Shown here: positions 9,607-19,529 of the stretch, piece by piece | How positions within the stretch are numbered: the first letter of the stretch is position 1 | Layout: each line of letters opens with the position of its first letter | Origin: Aquatica leii | Lineage: Eukaryota > Arthropoda > Insecta > Coleoptera > Lampyridae | Assembly: GCA_035610365.1 (NCBI GenBank) | Contig: CM069438.1 | Location: 52,882,837 to 52,946,836, forward strand | Direction of reading: 5' to 3' | Length of the DNA stretch: 64,000 nucleotides | Notes under the pieces: generated by a model | The model's database searches: none | The model's input: only the letters and a program-made list of their open reading frames with translations | Told to the model about the DNA's origin: nothing | Translations under genes and position numbers: made by a program

Positions 9607-12437
9607 TTAGTTTAAGATGACACACTTCGGCCGCTTGTGCCTAGGCATGTCATCTTGATCGTACTCCCAGAGCCCTCGGACGAGTGGGTTGGGGTGGGCC
9701 GCGATGTCTGCATGGAGCGCAGCTGCGGATTGGCGGATGAAATCTGCGACCATCGGGATGTCGAGTTCTTGGTGGAGTTGGTCTGTTCGGAAGAACCATG
9801 GGGCGTCTGCGATCATTCGGAGCATCTTATTTTGGAATATTTGAATTCGGGTGGTGTGGGTTTTGGCAGCGTAGAACCAAACTGAGGCTGCGTAGGTCAT
9901 GGAAGGACGGATGATCATCTTGTAGATGAGAAGCTTGTTGTCGATTTTGAGGCGGCTGTTGCGGCACAACATGGGGTATAGTTTTACCAGCAGGCCGTTG
10001 GAAGAGGCCAGCTTCTGGTTGATATGGGATTTCCATAGAAGTTTTTTGTCTAGGGTGAGACCGAGGTATTTAGTCTCGTGTACCCAGGGGACTTCGTTGC
10101 CTTTGATGTGGAGGCGGCGTGTGGGAGCGATGTTCCTTCGGTTGAAGAGAATGGCGGCGCTTTTGATGGGATTGACTTCTATTCTCCAATCGTCGTACCA
10201 GTTGTCCAGTGACGTGAGGGCCATTTGAAGATTTCTTTCGGCTTGAGCGGGTGAGCGGGATGTTGCCAAAACGGCGGTGTCGTCGGCGTAGAATGTGTAA
10301 GTGAGTCCGTCGATTTTTGGGACGTCTGACGTAAAAATGTTGTATAAAAGTGAGGATAGCGTTGATCCTTGAAGGACGCCGGCTTCTATGTGTCGTGGAG
10401 TGGACTTGGCGGTGAAAAGTTTGATCGCAAACGAACGTCGATTTAAGAAGGATCCGATGAGCTGGACCATTGAGTGGTTGATGCCTAGACCATACATCTT
10501 GTGGAGTAGCCCGCGATGCCAGACTTTGTCGAATGCTTTCTCGATGTCGAGAAAAACGGCGCCGGTGACGTCGCGGTGATCTGCTCAACGACGCGTAAGG
10601 CTTGATGGACAGTGGAGTGTTTCTTGCAAAAACCGAACTGTTCGTGGGGGATGATTTGGTTGGTATCGACCTGTTCCTGTAATCTAGTGAGAATTATTCG
10701 TTCCAATAACTTACCCAGCGTCGGTAGTAAGCTGATTGGACGGTAGTTTTGGGGCATAACGTAATCTTTTCCTGGTTTTGGGATTAGTATGACGTCCGCG
10801 GTTTTCCATTGACGTGGAAAGTGTCGAAGTCGTAGACATGCGTTGAAAATTGCAGTTAGGGTAGCTATACCCTTTTTGGGAAGAAGTTGGAGGGCTTTGT
10901 TGGAAATGCCGTCGTTCCCGGGAGCTTTGCGCGGTTTGCGGTTTTTAATCACCTCTTCGATTCCCTTCGGAGTGGTGTGTCTGATGGGCTCGATTGGGTT
11001 GGCCGTCAGGATGCTTCTGACTTCGCGGTGAATTGCGTTTGTGCGACGGAAGTCTTCGTCGTCTGGATGATTTGCTCTGAATTGGAGTTCGAGCGTGTCG
11101 GCGAAAGCTTGGGCTTTGTCTAAGTCGGTGTAGACTAGACCTCGGGGACCGTGAATGGCGGGCATTTGTGGCTTGTTCCTGTTTTTTAGGATGTTGGCCA
11201 TTTGCCACACGCTGTTATCTTGTGCATTTAGGGACTGGAGTTTGTCACTGAAGAGAAGATTTCGATGTTGCTCGATTTGTGTGCGAATCGCGTTTTGAGC
11301 TGCGTTGAGGGCTCTTTTATCGTCTGGATGGCGGGTGCGTTGCCATCTGCGTCTTAGGCGGTTTTTCTCGGTGATCAGATCGCGAATGTGAAGTGGTAGT
11401 TGAAGGGGATCCGACTTGGATATCGTGATGGATTTGGTGGCTTTTGTGATGCATCTTTTTATAATTTCGGTGAAATTGTCAACCGCGGCTTGAAATTGTG
11501 GGACGTTTTCGATGACCGGAACTTTCGTGATAAGTCTGCTGGCCTCGAATTGGAAGGATGGCCACAGGGTAATGTTCTTTTCGAATTGGAGATTGTCGTT
11601 GTCAACATGATCACCGAGTTGTAGAAGCACGGGCTCGTGGTCAGAGCTGAGGTCAGTAACCGTTGTTAGATCGTGAAGTAACCTACCGTTGTTGAAAATT
11701 GCTACGTCGATAACGTCTGAAAGTCCGTTGTGAGAATGGATGGTGGGTTCGTAGGGTCCGTATACGACAAAATTTCGGATGCTGGCGAGGTCATGCAGGA
11801 GTCGACCATTGCGGTTCGTTTTTCTGCTGTGCCAGTCTGGATGTTTCGCGTTGAGATATCCTGCGAGAATAGTGGGAGTTCTGGCGTTAAAAATCGCGTC
11901 TAAATCTGTTGGTAAGACGTCTTTGGTTATCGGAATGTAAGCGGCGCAGAGAACAATGTCTCCGTTGGCTGCCGTGTTAATGACAATTTGGGTAGCTTCT
12001 AAATTTTGGAGTTGTGGCGTCGGTACGTGGTGGTGAGAGATGGACCGTTTGACGTAAACAGCAGTACCACCTCCGCGACCTGTCGTTCGGTTGGTGTTGT
12101 ACAAGGTGTAGTTCCGGATTTTGGGGTTGTCGCAGTTCCGAAGATGAGTTTCGGAAACGAGAGCGACGTCGATGTTGCGGCGATGGAGGAATTCTTGAAA
12201 TTCGAGTTTTTTGTTTAGGATACTATTGGCGTTCCAAATCGCGATAAGAAGGGAGTTCGGTTTTAGAGAGCGGAGTTGAGCGAGGAGTTCCCTGACGTAG
12301 CGACTTTCTTCCCGGGTTACCTCTGTCTGGACGTATCTCTGCTGTTTCTCCTGGGGCTGTTCGGTGGGGGTGGGTGGTGCGGGGACGGTGGACTCGACTG
12401 GTCTCGTCACCTGGGCAAACGAGACAGTGGGGTTCAC
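9607..12437 (-). pseudogene. LINE ORF2: endonuclease + reverse transcriptase, one frameshift
   Basis: In gene order, the endonuclease starts at about LLIAIWNANSILNKKLEF and shows SETHLR, then GGGTAVYV, then SSDHEPVLLQLG. The reverse transcriptase follows with KAPGNDGISNKALQLL, then ILIPKPGKD, then NYRPISLLPTLGKLLE and HEQFGF. At about 10580-10590 a one-base change shifts the frame; the second frame resumes with the catalytic FYADDTAVLA, the KYLGLTLD box and the Jockey-clade ending LWEYDQDDMPRHKRPK. Clade assignment rests on this tail and on the endonuclease-RT order with no RNase H domain. Apart from the frameshift it is nearly complete, so the insertion is fairly recent. Confidence 0.88.
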
Positions 12438-12560
12438 AGGCCTGGCTGGAGCGCGAGGGGACGCTGAAATAGAAGGATGCGTGAGGGCCTCGGTTATAAA
12501 AGCTGACGAACGCCTCTGATTGGTGGCGCGCGTAGGGATGTGCGCGTGGTGGGACTAGCT

Positions 12561-13297
12561 GTGGCCACCGTACTGCTGACGTGCGTCACCTGTACCGAAG
12601 TACACTACAGAACAATAACTACGAAAATGCGCCTAACCTGTTTTAAGAGCGGGTTGCACACGCTGACGGTTAAACGTCAAAAGCAAAAAAAAAGTTCCGG
12701 CGCGCGGTACATCAACATTGATAATATAAAATTTAAGTAATATTTGGTTTTCTTTGTGTTTTGTGAAATTTTATGAGTATGTAACTAAATCTGTTAGTTA
12801 GGTAACGTAAATTAACTAAAATGAGTAAACAGTTTATATCAAAATTCCAGCGTTATAGAAAAACACTACATGTTTTCTTTCTTTTCGTGAAATAAATGCA
12901 TTGACGGCCATTTAAATTATGTCGATTCAATTGTTTTATGTGTGCGGTGTATTTCAAAATCAATTTATGCGAAATTATTAAACGATGTTAATCAATTACT
13001 AAATCGACATGTCTTGAAATGTATTTAGATTCGTTGTATTTTCTTATTTTTGTTGTATTTCATAATTTCATTTATACGTAATTTTGAATTTTATTTAATT
13101 TAAAGATTATTAAAATTGAAAGTGGCTTTACGATGTAACCCTTTCACGTTTAGAAACTAAAACTCGCGAACAAAAAAAGTAGCGATATCTCGCTGTAGCT
13201 GTGATCGTCAAAACACCTATATGCACACATATCTTAACAGGTTAACACATAAAAACACGTTGCACATATATCATTATAGTAAACAGAAAAAGAGTTA
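12561..13297. other. Intergenic, no gene
   Basis: The first 150 bp are GC-rich and may still be LINE 5' sequence; the rest is AT-rich with nothing recognised. Confidence 0.4.
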
Positions 13298-13500
13298 GTT
13301 AACTGAAGGCCTGCCGGTAAGTACTGGTGTCCTAGCTACGGAAGCAATTAGTTGAAAGTCAGGACAAATAAACAGTCAAAATACACATAAACAGAGTGTA
13401 TCTACTAAGGGTAGACAAAGAACAGCAAGTTGTAGATCTTGTTAAAACTAATAATTATTTTTTTTCTAACTTTTAGATTTAGGGGTTGGTTTTTAAAATA

Positions 13501-13900
13501 TTACTTATTATTATATCCCAAACATTTATGGGTGGTAGCTGAAAACTTAGATAGCATGCGAATTTTTTCGCCCAAACGTGACAATTTCGGGTAATAAAAT
13601 ACCTTTTTTTGTGAACGTCGCGACGTCAGCAAAAAGTATCGTTCTGTGTAAATCTGGCTGGAAACCAAGTAGCTTAAGTAACCAACGCAGTAATTCACTC
13701 TAAGTGGGGAATCATTAGTTGATAATTGTTGCACTTTTTGAGGATGGTACTGGCGCAATATACGCTCGTGCAAAACTCTCTAAACGGTTATATGAGTGGA
13801 ACTCATATGGTTCTTCCTAATGATCTAGTCCAAATTATCCTCGACACGATCTAAAAGTTCTTCCTCAAAGACTATACTGTTCAGTAATACTGCCAGTTTC
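13501..13900 (-). pseudogene. Tc1/mariner-like transposase fragment
   Basis: Read on the minus strand across frameshifts. From about 13890 it shows an EELLDRVEDN segment and a V-T-V helix-turn-helix remnant, then HERILRQYHPQKVQQL, then PLRVNYC. A frame change leads to an ILFADVATFTKKG segment, equivalent to the 'LFTDEATF' block that carries the second catalytic Asp. These blocks, in this order, are typical of the arthropod mariner-related transposases with an N-terminal HTH. The Glu of 'DEATF' is Val here. The C-terminal third is missing. Not functional. Confidence 0.72.
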
Positions 13901-14120
13901 AAGTAAACGATTATGCACTTATAAAAACGTACTGTGATGGGCACACATTCTGTCTAGAAACGTCTCGAGTAAATCCTTTGCGCTCTTTTAAAATTTTTTT
14001 CAACTTCTCAAAATGCTAAATGCATATCAACGTATTCAATTCTACTAAAACTGTCCATTGTTACAGAGAAACTATCACAAACTAAACAAAAACTATTTGT
14101 AATCATTTGTTTTGTTATGA

Positions 14121-14205
14121 AGCACACTGACGTCATGTGACATAATCGGCACGTCTTAATGACGTCTCGTACGTAATTTTGACGCCAAGAAAACGTTAGT
14201 GTGCT
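14121..14205. mobile_element. 85-bp MITE-like repeat, copy 2, nested in the mariner element
   Basis: Begins AGCACACTGACGT and ends ACGTTAGTGTGCT, so the ends are inverted repeats; the core is shared with 4860-4944. Its position inside the TA-flanked element means it inserted after that element, or is a structural part of it. Confidence 0.7.
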
Positions 14206-14557
14206 GTTCGTAATCAATGCAACTTAATAAGTTATTCGTCGCAACCAATTTTCGAATCTTCATAACGTTTATATTGCAAAAATTTCGAGAAATCTTAAAT
14301 ATAATTTTTGGTAATTTTTTTTTGAGTATCTTAATTAAAGAATACTTTAAAAATTCATTGTGCAGAAAGTAACAGTCATCAGCAAAAATAAATATTCTGA
14401 AAATTTTAAATATTTCAAAAACAAAGCCCTAATTCTATAATTTGGAAAGAACATCCTGTATATTTGGCTTTTGTTTGTTTGTCCCGACTTTTCAACTAAT
14501 AGCTGGGTTGCTTCCGTAACTAGGACTCCAGTACCTACTGACAGGCCGTCAGTTAAC

Positions 14558-15409
14558 TAATTCTTCTTTTGTTTAATATAATGATGTTAGTGCACTTGTT
14601 TATGTGTGTTGGGATTTAAACCTAATATATATTTCTGTGTATTCGTTTAATTGGCTTGAATTTAAAATGTCCTAACTTTGCGATGTTTATTGACATAAAC
14701 AGACTGTTTGAGAATTCTAAATTATGTAATTACTTTGCATTTACTTTCAGTTAGAGCACCGAAGAGGTTTTTTTGTTTGTTCTTTCCCTCCTACTAAGGG
14801 TTTCACCAGAAATTTCGGTTAAAATTTAACGATTACCCTGACTGAGTAACGTATGTTTCTTGTATTTCAACTAATAATTTTAAAGATGCACTTGCCAATG
14901 TTTTTATTATTATTACAATATTCTTTAGCTAGAACCTCGTACAAGAATGAAGTTGGTAGTACGACCGCAAAATGTCGTCGTTGTAAGGAAATCTCATACA
15001 TATGGCAACATTGGTTGTAAGTAGACTTTAAAGTTTAAACCCGCGTAATTCATAATAGCTCTGAATAAAACAACGTAAATGCAATTAAGCAAATATCACC
15101 AGAGTGAACTACATTTATCAAATCACTTTCATAGTGTTTGTAAAATGCAATAAAGTTAAAAAAAGAATTAAATTACAAACTGTCCTATTTGGCTGTTTTC
15201 TGATTTTATCTTGACTCATTAAAGCATACAGTTACTTATACCGGATAGAAAAAAGTTTCTAACAAATTATGGTTTATTCAAATTTTAAGTTACACAAAAT
15301 AAAATATAAAAAGTATTTCTTAAATAAATAAATGTGGCAATTAGTGTGTTATCTACGTTTTGTTTGTTTTACCTATTTAAAGTACTTAAGTAATGATTCA
15401 TGAGAATTA
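14558..15409. other. Intergenic, nothing recognised
   Basis: AT-rich, with no supported open frame. Confidence 0.45.
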
Positions 15410-15783
15410 CTACGCACCCATGTTTGTGGGAGGTGAATAAGTACCACTCAAAGGTGGATCAATAATTAATTTCTTCATTACAAAGTAAAGTACAGCACCC
15501 ATTACTAATTCACCTAAACTAACCAATAAAATAATAGCCCACGAAGGAATAGCTGCAGATTCTACAAGTACACAATTTAAAAAAATTTTTATAAATAAAC
15601 CCAACTTACTGTAGTATTTCCGTGTGATTGTTTTTCTTCCTTTTAGAATCTTTCGTCTACCATCGACTTCTTGCATCAAGCATGCAACGACCACTATAAA
15701 ATCAATATTAGTATTTTTCAAACGCAAATCAATTACTTACCCAAAATCACAAAAATTAACTGCAAACGGTTTGAATGCGCCAT
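15410..15783 (-). CDS. Small secretory-pathway single-pass membrane protein
   Basis: Not recognised. Three exons in gene order, 15783-15741, 15693-15610 and 15561-15410, with 47- and 48-bp introns, give 92 residues. The N-terminus looks like a signal peptide (MAHSNRLQLIFVILVVVACL then MQEVDG), followed by a very basic stretch (RRKILKGRKTITRKYY). One hydrophobic segment, WAIILLVSLGELVMGAVLYF, is followed by a short Pro-rich tail (IIDPPLSGTYSPP). Clean splice sites, matched phases and typical intron sizes argue that it is real. If the signal peptide is cleaved, the mature protein is about 66 residues with a short basic lumenal or extracellular part and a cytosolic tail. Confidence 0.72.
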
Positions 15784-16057
15784 AATCGTTACAGCAATCC
15801 ACTTGCTCTAATATGGTTGATACACTAAACTTATCTTCGAGATAAAATATCTTTGTTTGTATAATGACTGTATGATTAAGCTAATCTTTAGTTTTCATAA
15901 AAAATACTTAATTTTAATCAACGAGTTTAAAAATTATATTTGATGTTTTCTCTAAGTTATTGTGTGCAATTTCCCATCAGCAACACACACGAACTCTACC
16001 TAAAAAAAACAACAGTAATATATGGAAGAAACAAATTTTATACAAAATGTAATTGAT

Positions 16058-16143
16058 GGCATCAGATAAGATCAAAGCTTCTATAATCACAGCTCGAAAA
16101 GCAACGGTTCTCAAGAGCTCACCTCGGAGTTTCATCACTTGCA
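16058..16143 (-). ncRNA. Candidate C/D-box snoRNA
   Basis: On the minus strand GTGATGA (C box) opens and TCTGA (D box) closes a segment of about 85 nt, with GCA/TGC able to pair just outside the boxes. A GTGATTA inside looks like a C' box, preceded by a D'-like TTGA. It lies inside a possible intron (donor GTAAGT at 16244, acceptor TTTTTTTTAG at 16000), with its 3' end about 58 nt from the acceptor, close to the usual spacing for intron-encoded C/D snoRNAs. The rRNA target was not identified and the outer stem is short. Confidence 0.42.
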
Positions 16144-16305
16144 AAACATTTATTAAAGCTAATTTCGGTTGTGTTAATTCAAGTAATATAATTAAAAGAC
16201 GCAAAAGAGAGTAGTTTAATATGATATAGAATAGAAAAACTTACCTTCGGAAACGAGAAGAAATTTTCTAAGAAATAAAATTGTGTTTGAACTTGCGTTA
16301 GAAAT

Positions 16306-16874
16306 TTATTCAACCGTATTTAAGTTTACATCTCCATTAAAGTTATTACAAGCAATTGAGAGTAATAGTTCTTGATACTTATCTGGCAATTTTGATTCAG
16401 ATGCCCCTTTAGTAATCGTATCTTTGTACAATTGAGATGGTTGCCTATCCAGTGGCAACTCTTTTAATTTGTAATGCAAAGTAGGATTTGTAACTTGCTC
16501 GTAAACATAACATTCTTTAACAGATCCGTCAAGCAGCTCGGCGTTTATTAAAAATCTGTGATAAATACTTTGATGCACTCCCTCTTGTCTGTCTAAATTC
16601 GGCAAATCCTTCATGCTAACTTCCCATAAAGCACCCCAGACGAAATAACCGTTATGTGGCACAATAGTAGCTGAGCATCCGTGCCATCTTTTCGAGTACC
16701 TAGTAAAATCCAATCGGTAATTCTACAACACAATAAACTAAAGTTTGTGCTGTAATTGTGTTCTCTTACATTTAATCTGCCAACGCCTATGCGGATCGCA
16801 CTCGGGTTGTTCAAGTGCATTCGTTTTGCCAGTAAGTTGCTGCCGTAAGCAAAATAAGCAAACGTGTCAGGCAT
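16306..16874 (-). CDS. Gamma-glutamylcyclotransferase (GGCT)
   Basis: A cytosolic enzyme of the gamma-glutamyl cycle that converts gamma-glutamyl amino acids to 5-oxoproline and the free amino acid. Exons 16874-16770 and 16722-16306 with a 47-bp intron give 173 residues (human 188). The substrate loop FAYGSNL is at 8-14, and the catalytic Glu is residue 82 in LDRQEGV. WHGCSATI and VWGALWEV fit the BtrG/GGCT fold. The stop codon overlaps an AATAAA, but a good donor 61 bp downstream suggests some transcripts run on into a spliced 3' UTR (see the snoRNA entry). Best fit is GGCT rather than the ChaC or GGACT families, from the YGSNL and QEG motifs. Confidence 0.92.
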
Positions 16875-17000
16875 TTTACAATAATTTTTTTGAGGTAATT
16901 ATTCAAATAATGGGTAATTACTGGTACAAACACTCAAACATAATGACATTGTTGCGCTGTATACAATACACCCATAGACATTTTAATGCTAACGATGTCT

Positions 17001-18467
17001 CATAGATATAGTATATATATAATCAGGGGATATACACTCCATGTAAAAAAAGTGGGAAAATAGTACCACTACCGACACCTGTTGCCGCCGCCGTTTTTTA
17101 ATGTAAGCCAAGATAAACATTTAAAGAAATCTATAATAGCACCATCTCACGGTTATACTACGTATGTATACTTATATTCATTTATAAAAGTTTTTTAAAT
17201 GAAACAATTATTTATTTTCAAAGTACATTTTATTTATACATAATAACATAAAACATTGTTAAACAAGCAGATGATCATAGATAGAAATATATAATATACT
17301 ATTTTACAATAAACATTCTTGTAATTTTCAAAAAACATAAATACATAAATTATTTATTTCATAAAGTTCTAATTTGGTCAAACTGTCTATTAGCATTTCT
17401 TTCAAAGTGATATTAAATGTAAATGGAATAGAAACTGATTGTCAAAAATTGAGAAATTATAAATAAATTTTGAAATAACTATGCAAATGTAGTAATCGTT
17501 TAATAAAAAAGTTTGGTTATAGAAGAAACAGTAATATTTAAAGACAAGCTATGAAGACAAGTAAATTATAACATGGAATTAGAGAACCATTATAGGTATG
17601 AAATGAGTTTTAGAAGATATCAATCCATACAGCCAACTTTTTGTCTAGTAAGAAGTACAAACTCAGAAAGTGCTTAAGTAGCAGTGCAGTTTATATTAAT
17701 ACTCGTAATGTAGATGTATGTGACGACATTTTTATGCTGCGATAATAAAGACAGGTTCATAAGACAGCAGGTAAATTTGATTTCAAATTAACGTTAAACT
17801 AAGTAAGTATGTGAATAACCTTTTTTTGTTGATTTATAATATTTTTTAACAGTTTCTTACAATGTCTTAGCTATCTTCAGTCCATAGATTTTAAATCGTT
17901 GCCTACAAATTATAAAAGTAAAACCTTATTCAATTTATAATGTAATTACGTACCACATTGTTGTGAAGTGCTACCTATTTCAATAATCAAAAGTCTTGAA
18001 GCATATTCTGTAGTAGCTTGCTGTAAGTTTTTATGGTGTGGAAAAATACTTGATAATTGCATTTGTTCGATGAAGTATCTACTTAATAAAAAAAAATGAT
18101 AAAAGGCTATAAACCTCGCAATGAATTACATACTATAATAAGACTGCGGCTTTGAATTTGCTGTAGTGAAAGTCTGCAAAACTAAACTGACCATAAAGGG
18201 ATGCACACACAGTAAAATTATTATAAATATAATATATAAAGTTTCATCACAGGTTTCATTTTGAAAGATTTAAAAGATAATGGAAGCATGTGATATGTGC
18301 GCGCATAATTTTAATTGACAAAAAAGAAATCTGTAAAATAAACTGACCAACCTCAACAAATGTTACAACAAAACGGCGGCGGCGCTAGGTGGCGCAACAA
18401 GCGGCGGAGTTTACAAAATTTATATGAAGCGAGTATCCCCTGTATATAATATATTAAGATATCTATG
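17001..18467. mobile_element. 1.47-kb segment bounded by inverted repeats, probable non-autonomous element
   Basis: The left end (CATAGATATAG... then AATCAGGGGATATAC) and the right end (GTATCCCCTG ... GATATCTATG) are inverted copies of each other, about 36 bp. Further in, GC-rich boxes are also inverted: TGCCGCCGCCGTTTT at 17083 and AAAACGGCGGCGGCG at 18370. The middle is AT-rich without an open frame. This fits a DNA transposon lacking a transposase; the superfamily is unknown. Confidence 0.6.
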
Positions 18468-19018
18468 CTATTTATACACCACTTATGAATCAATCGCCAT
18501 TTTCCACCAATGTTGCCAACTGACATCAAATCCAAAATTCCTATTTCTCCAAAAATTATGATTTTTTAAATTTATTTTAGATTTAATTGTAATAGTTAAA
18601 AAGATTTAAATTTGTATGCTTTCTAAATATTACATTCACAATACAAATTATAAAATGTGGGTTCATACAAAATGTTACCCATCATTTAAACAAACAGATA
18701 AAATTCCCCAAATATTTTATTACAGTTAGCAAAACAAGTTTCTAGCATTGCCAATTATTTAAATTCTGCATAAATTGTGTTCGTAAAAAAAACACCTACC
18801 AATCTAACCTAACGATTTTTTATCTATGAAAAAAACTCAAGCAAAACATTGCACATCCCTCGTTTTAACGTCAGAGCAAATCTACACCCCAAAAGTACAA
18901 GCTAAGAAAAGATTTGTACAAGTGTTTCCCACACAAAAATCCTATAAAAAGTTTGAATTTTGCTTACACCTGTACTAAAGTTTCTTATCACACTGTATAT
19001 AATTAACATAACCTTAAA
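18468..19018. other. Intergenic, upstream of mRpL27
   Basis: Nothing recognised beyond the promoter side of mRpL27. Confidence 0.45.
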
Positions 19019-19524
19019 ATGTTTAACATAAAAAACTTCCTACATTCTCAAAATTATCTTCAAAGTAAGTTATAATATTAACTGAACAAAACTTAAATGC
19101 TTTTGCAGTTATATTCAGATGTGCAAGCAAAAAAACTAGCGGAAGTACTAGAAACGACATTAAAAGTACTGTGAAGAAACATCGGGGCTGGAAACGCCAA
19201 GACCAGGAGTTTGTCCAATCTGGAACTTTACTAGTAATTCAACGCACATTACGTTTTCATCCCGGATTAAATGTCAGTGTGTTTTATTCTTTAATAATTA
19301 GTTTTAGAATATATTTTTAGGTTGGTATGGGTCGTAATGGAACATTATTTGCAAAAATACCAGGGACGGTTGTAATTACGTGTGAGAAAACTGATCCAAA
19401 TTGGGAACACAAATGGGTCCAAAGGCACTATACAGGAAGAGAGCATACGAGTTTTTATAAAAAATATTACAACATTATACCAAAGCCTCAACATCAAAAC
19501 TTTAAATTAATCGATACAATATAA
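19019..19524 (+). CDS. mRpL27: Mitochondrial ribosomal protein L27 (bL27m)
   Basis: A large-subunit protein of the mitochondrial ribosome, near the peptidyl-transferase centre. Exons 19019-19064, 19109-19272 and 19321-19524, with 44- and 48-bp introns, give 137 residues. The bL27 signature is complete: ASKKTSGSTRND, then HRGWKRQDQEFVQSGTLLVI, then FHPGLNVGMGRNGTLFAKIP. The basic first 20 residues are a plausible mitochondrial targeting sequence, and its removal would expose the ASKKTSG end as in other family members. The C-terminal extension (HKWVQRHYTGREHTSFYKK) is typical of animal homologues. The stop codon is 5 bp from that of the convergent TSEN34. Confidence 0.95.
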
Positions 19525-19529
19525 AATGC

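Larger units (their letters stand above)
9130..12560 (-). mobile_element. Jockey-like non-LTR retrotransposon (LINE), 5'-truncated and frameshifted
   Basis: The minus strand carries the end of ORF1, an apurinic endonuclease and a reverse transcriptase. An open reading frame from about 12550 continues straight from an ORF1-like tail (SFAQVTRP) into ORF2. The 3' end is probably close to 9130, where AATAAA occurs, but no poly(A) tract or target-site duplication is obvious. The element is much GC-richer than the host DNA around it, and GC-rich sequence runs on to about 12715, so the 5' edge is uncertain. Confidence 0.85.
13298..14557 (-). mobile_element. Tc1/mariner-type DNA transposon, decayed, 1.26 kb
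   Basis: The ends are inverted repeats of about 80 bp: GTTAACTGAAGGCCTG on the left and its near complement (CAGGCCGTCAGTTAAC) on the right. They continue inward with shared TACGGAAGCAA and AGTTGAAA blocks. Both ends are flanked by TA (13296-13297 and 14558-14559), the target-site duplication of the IS630/Tc1/mariner superfamily. A decayed transposase lies between them on the minus strand, and an 85-bp MITE-like repeat sits inside the right part. Confidence 0.8.
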
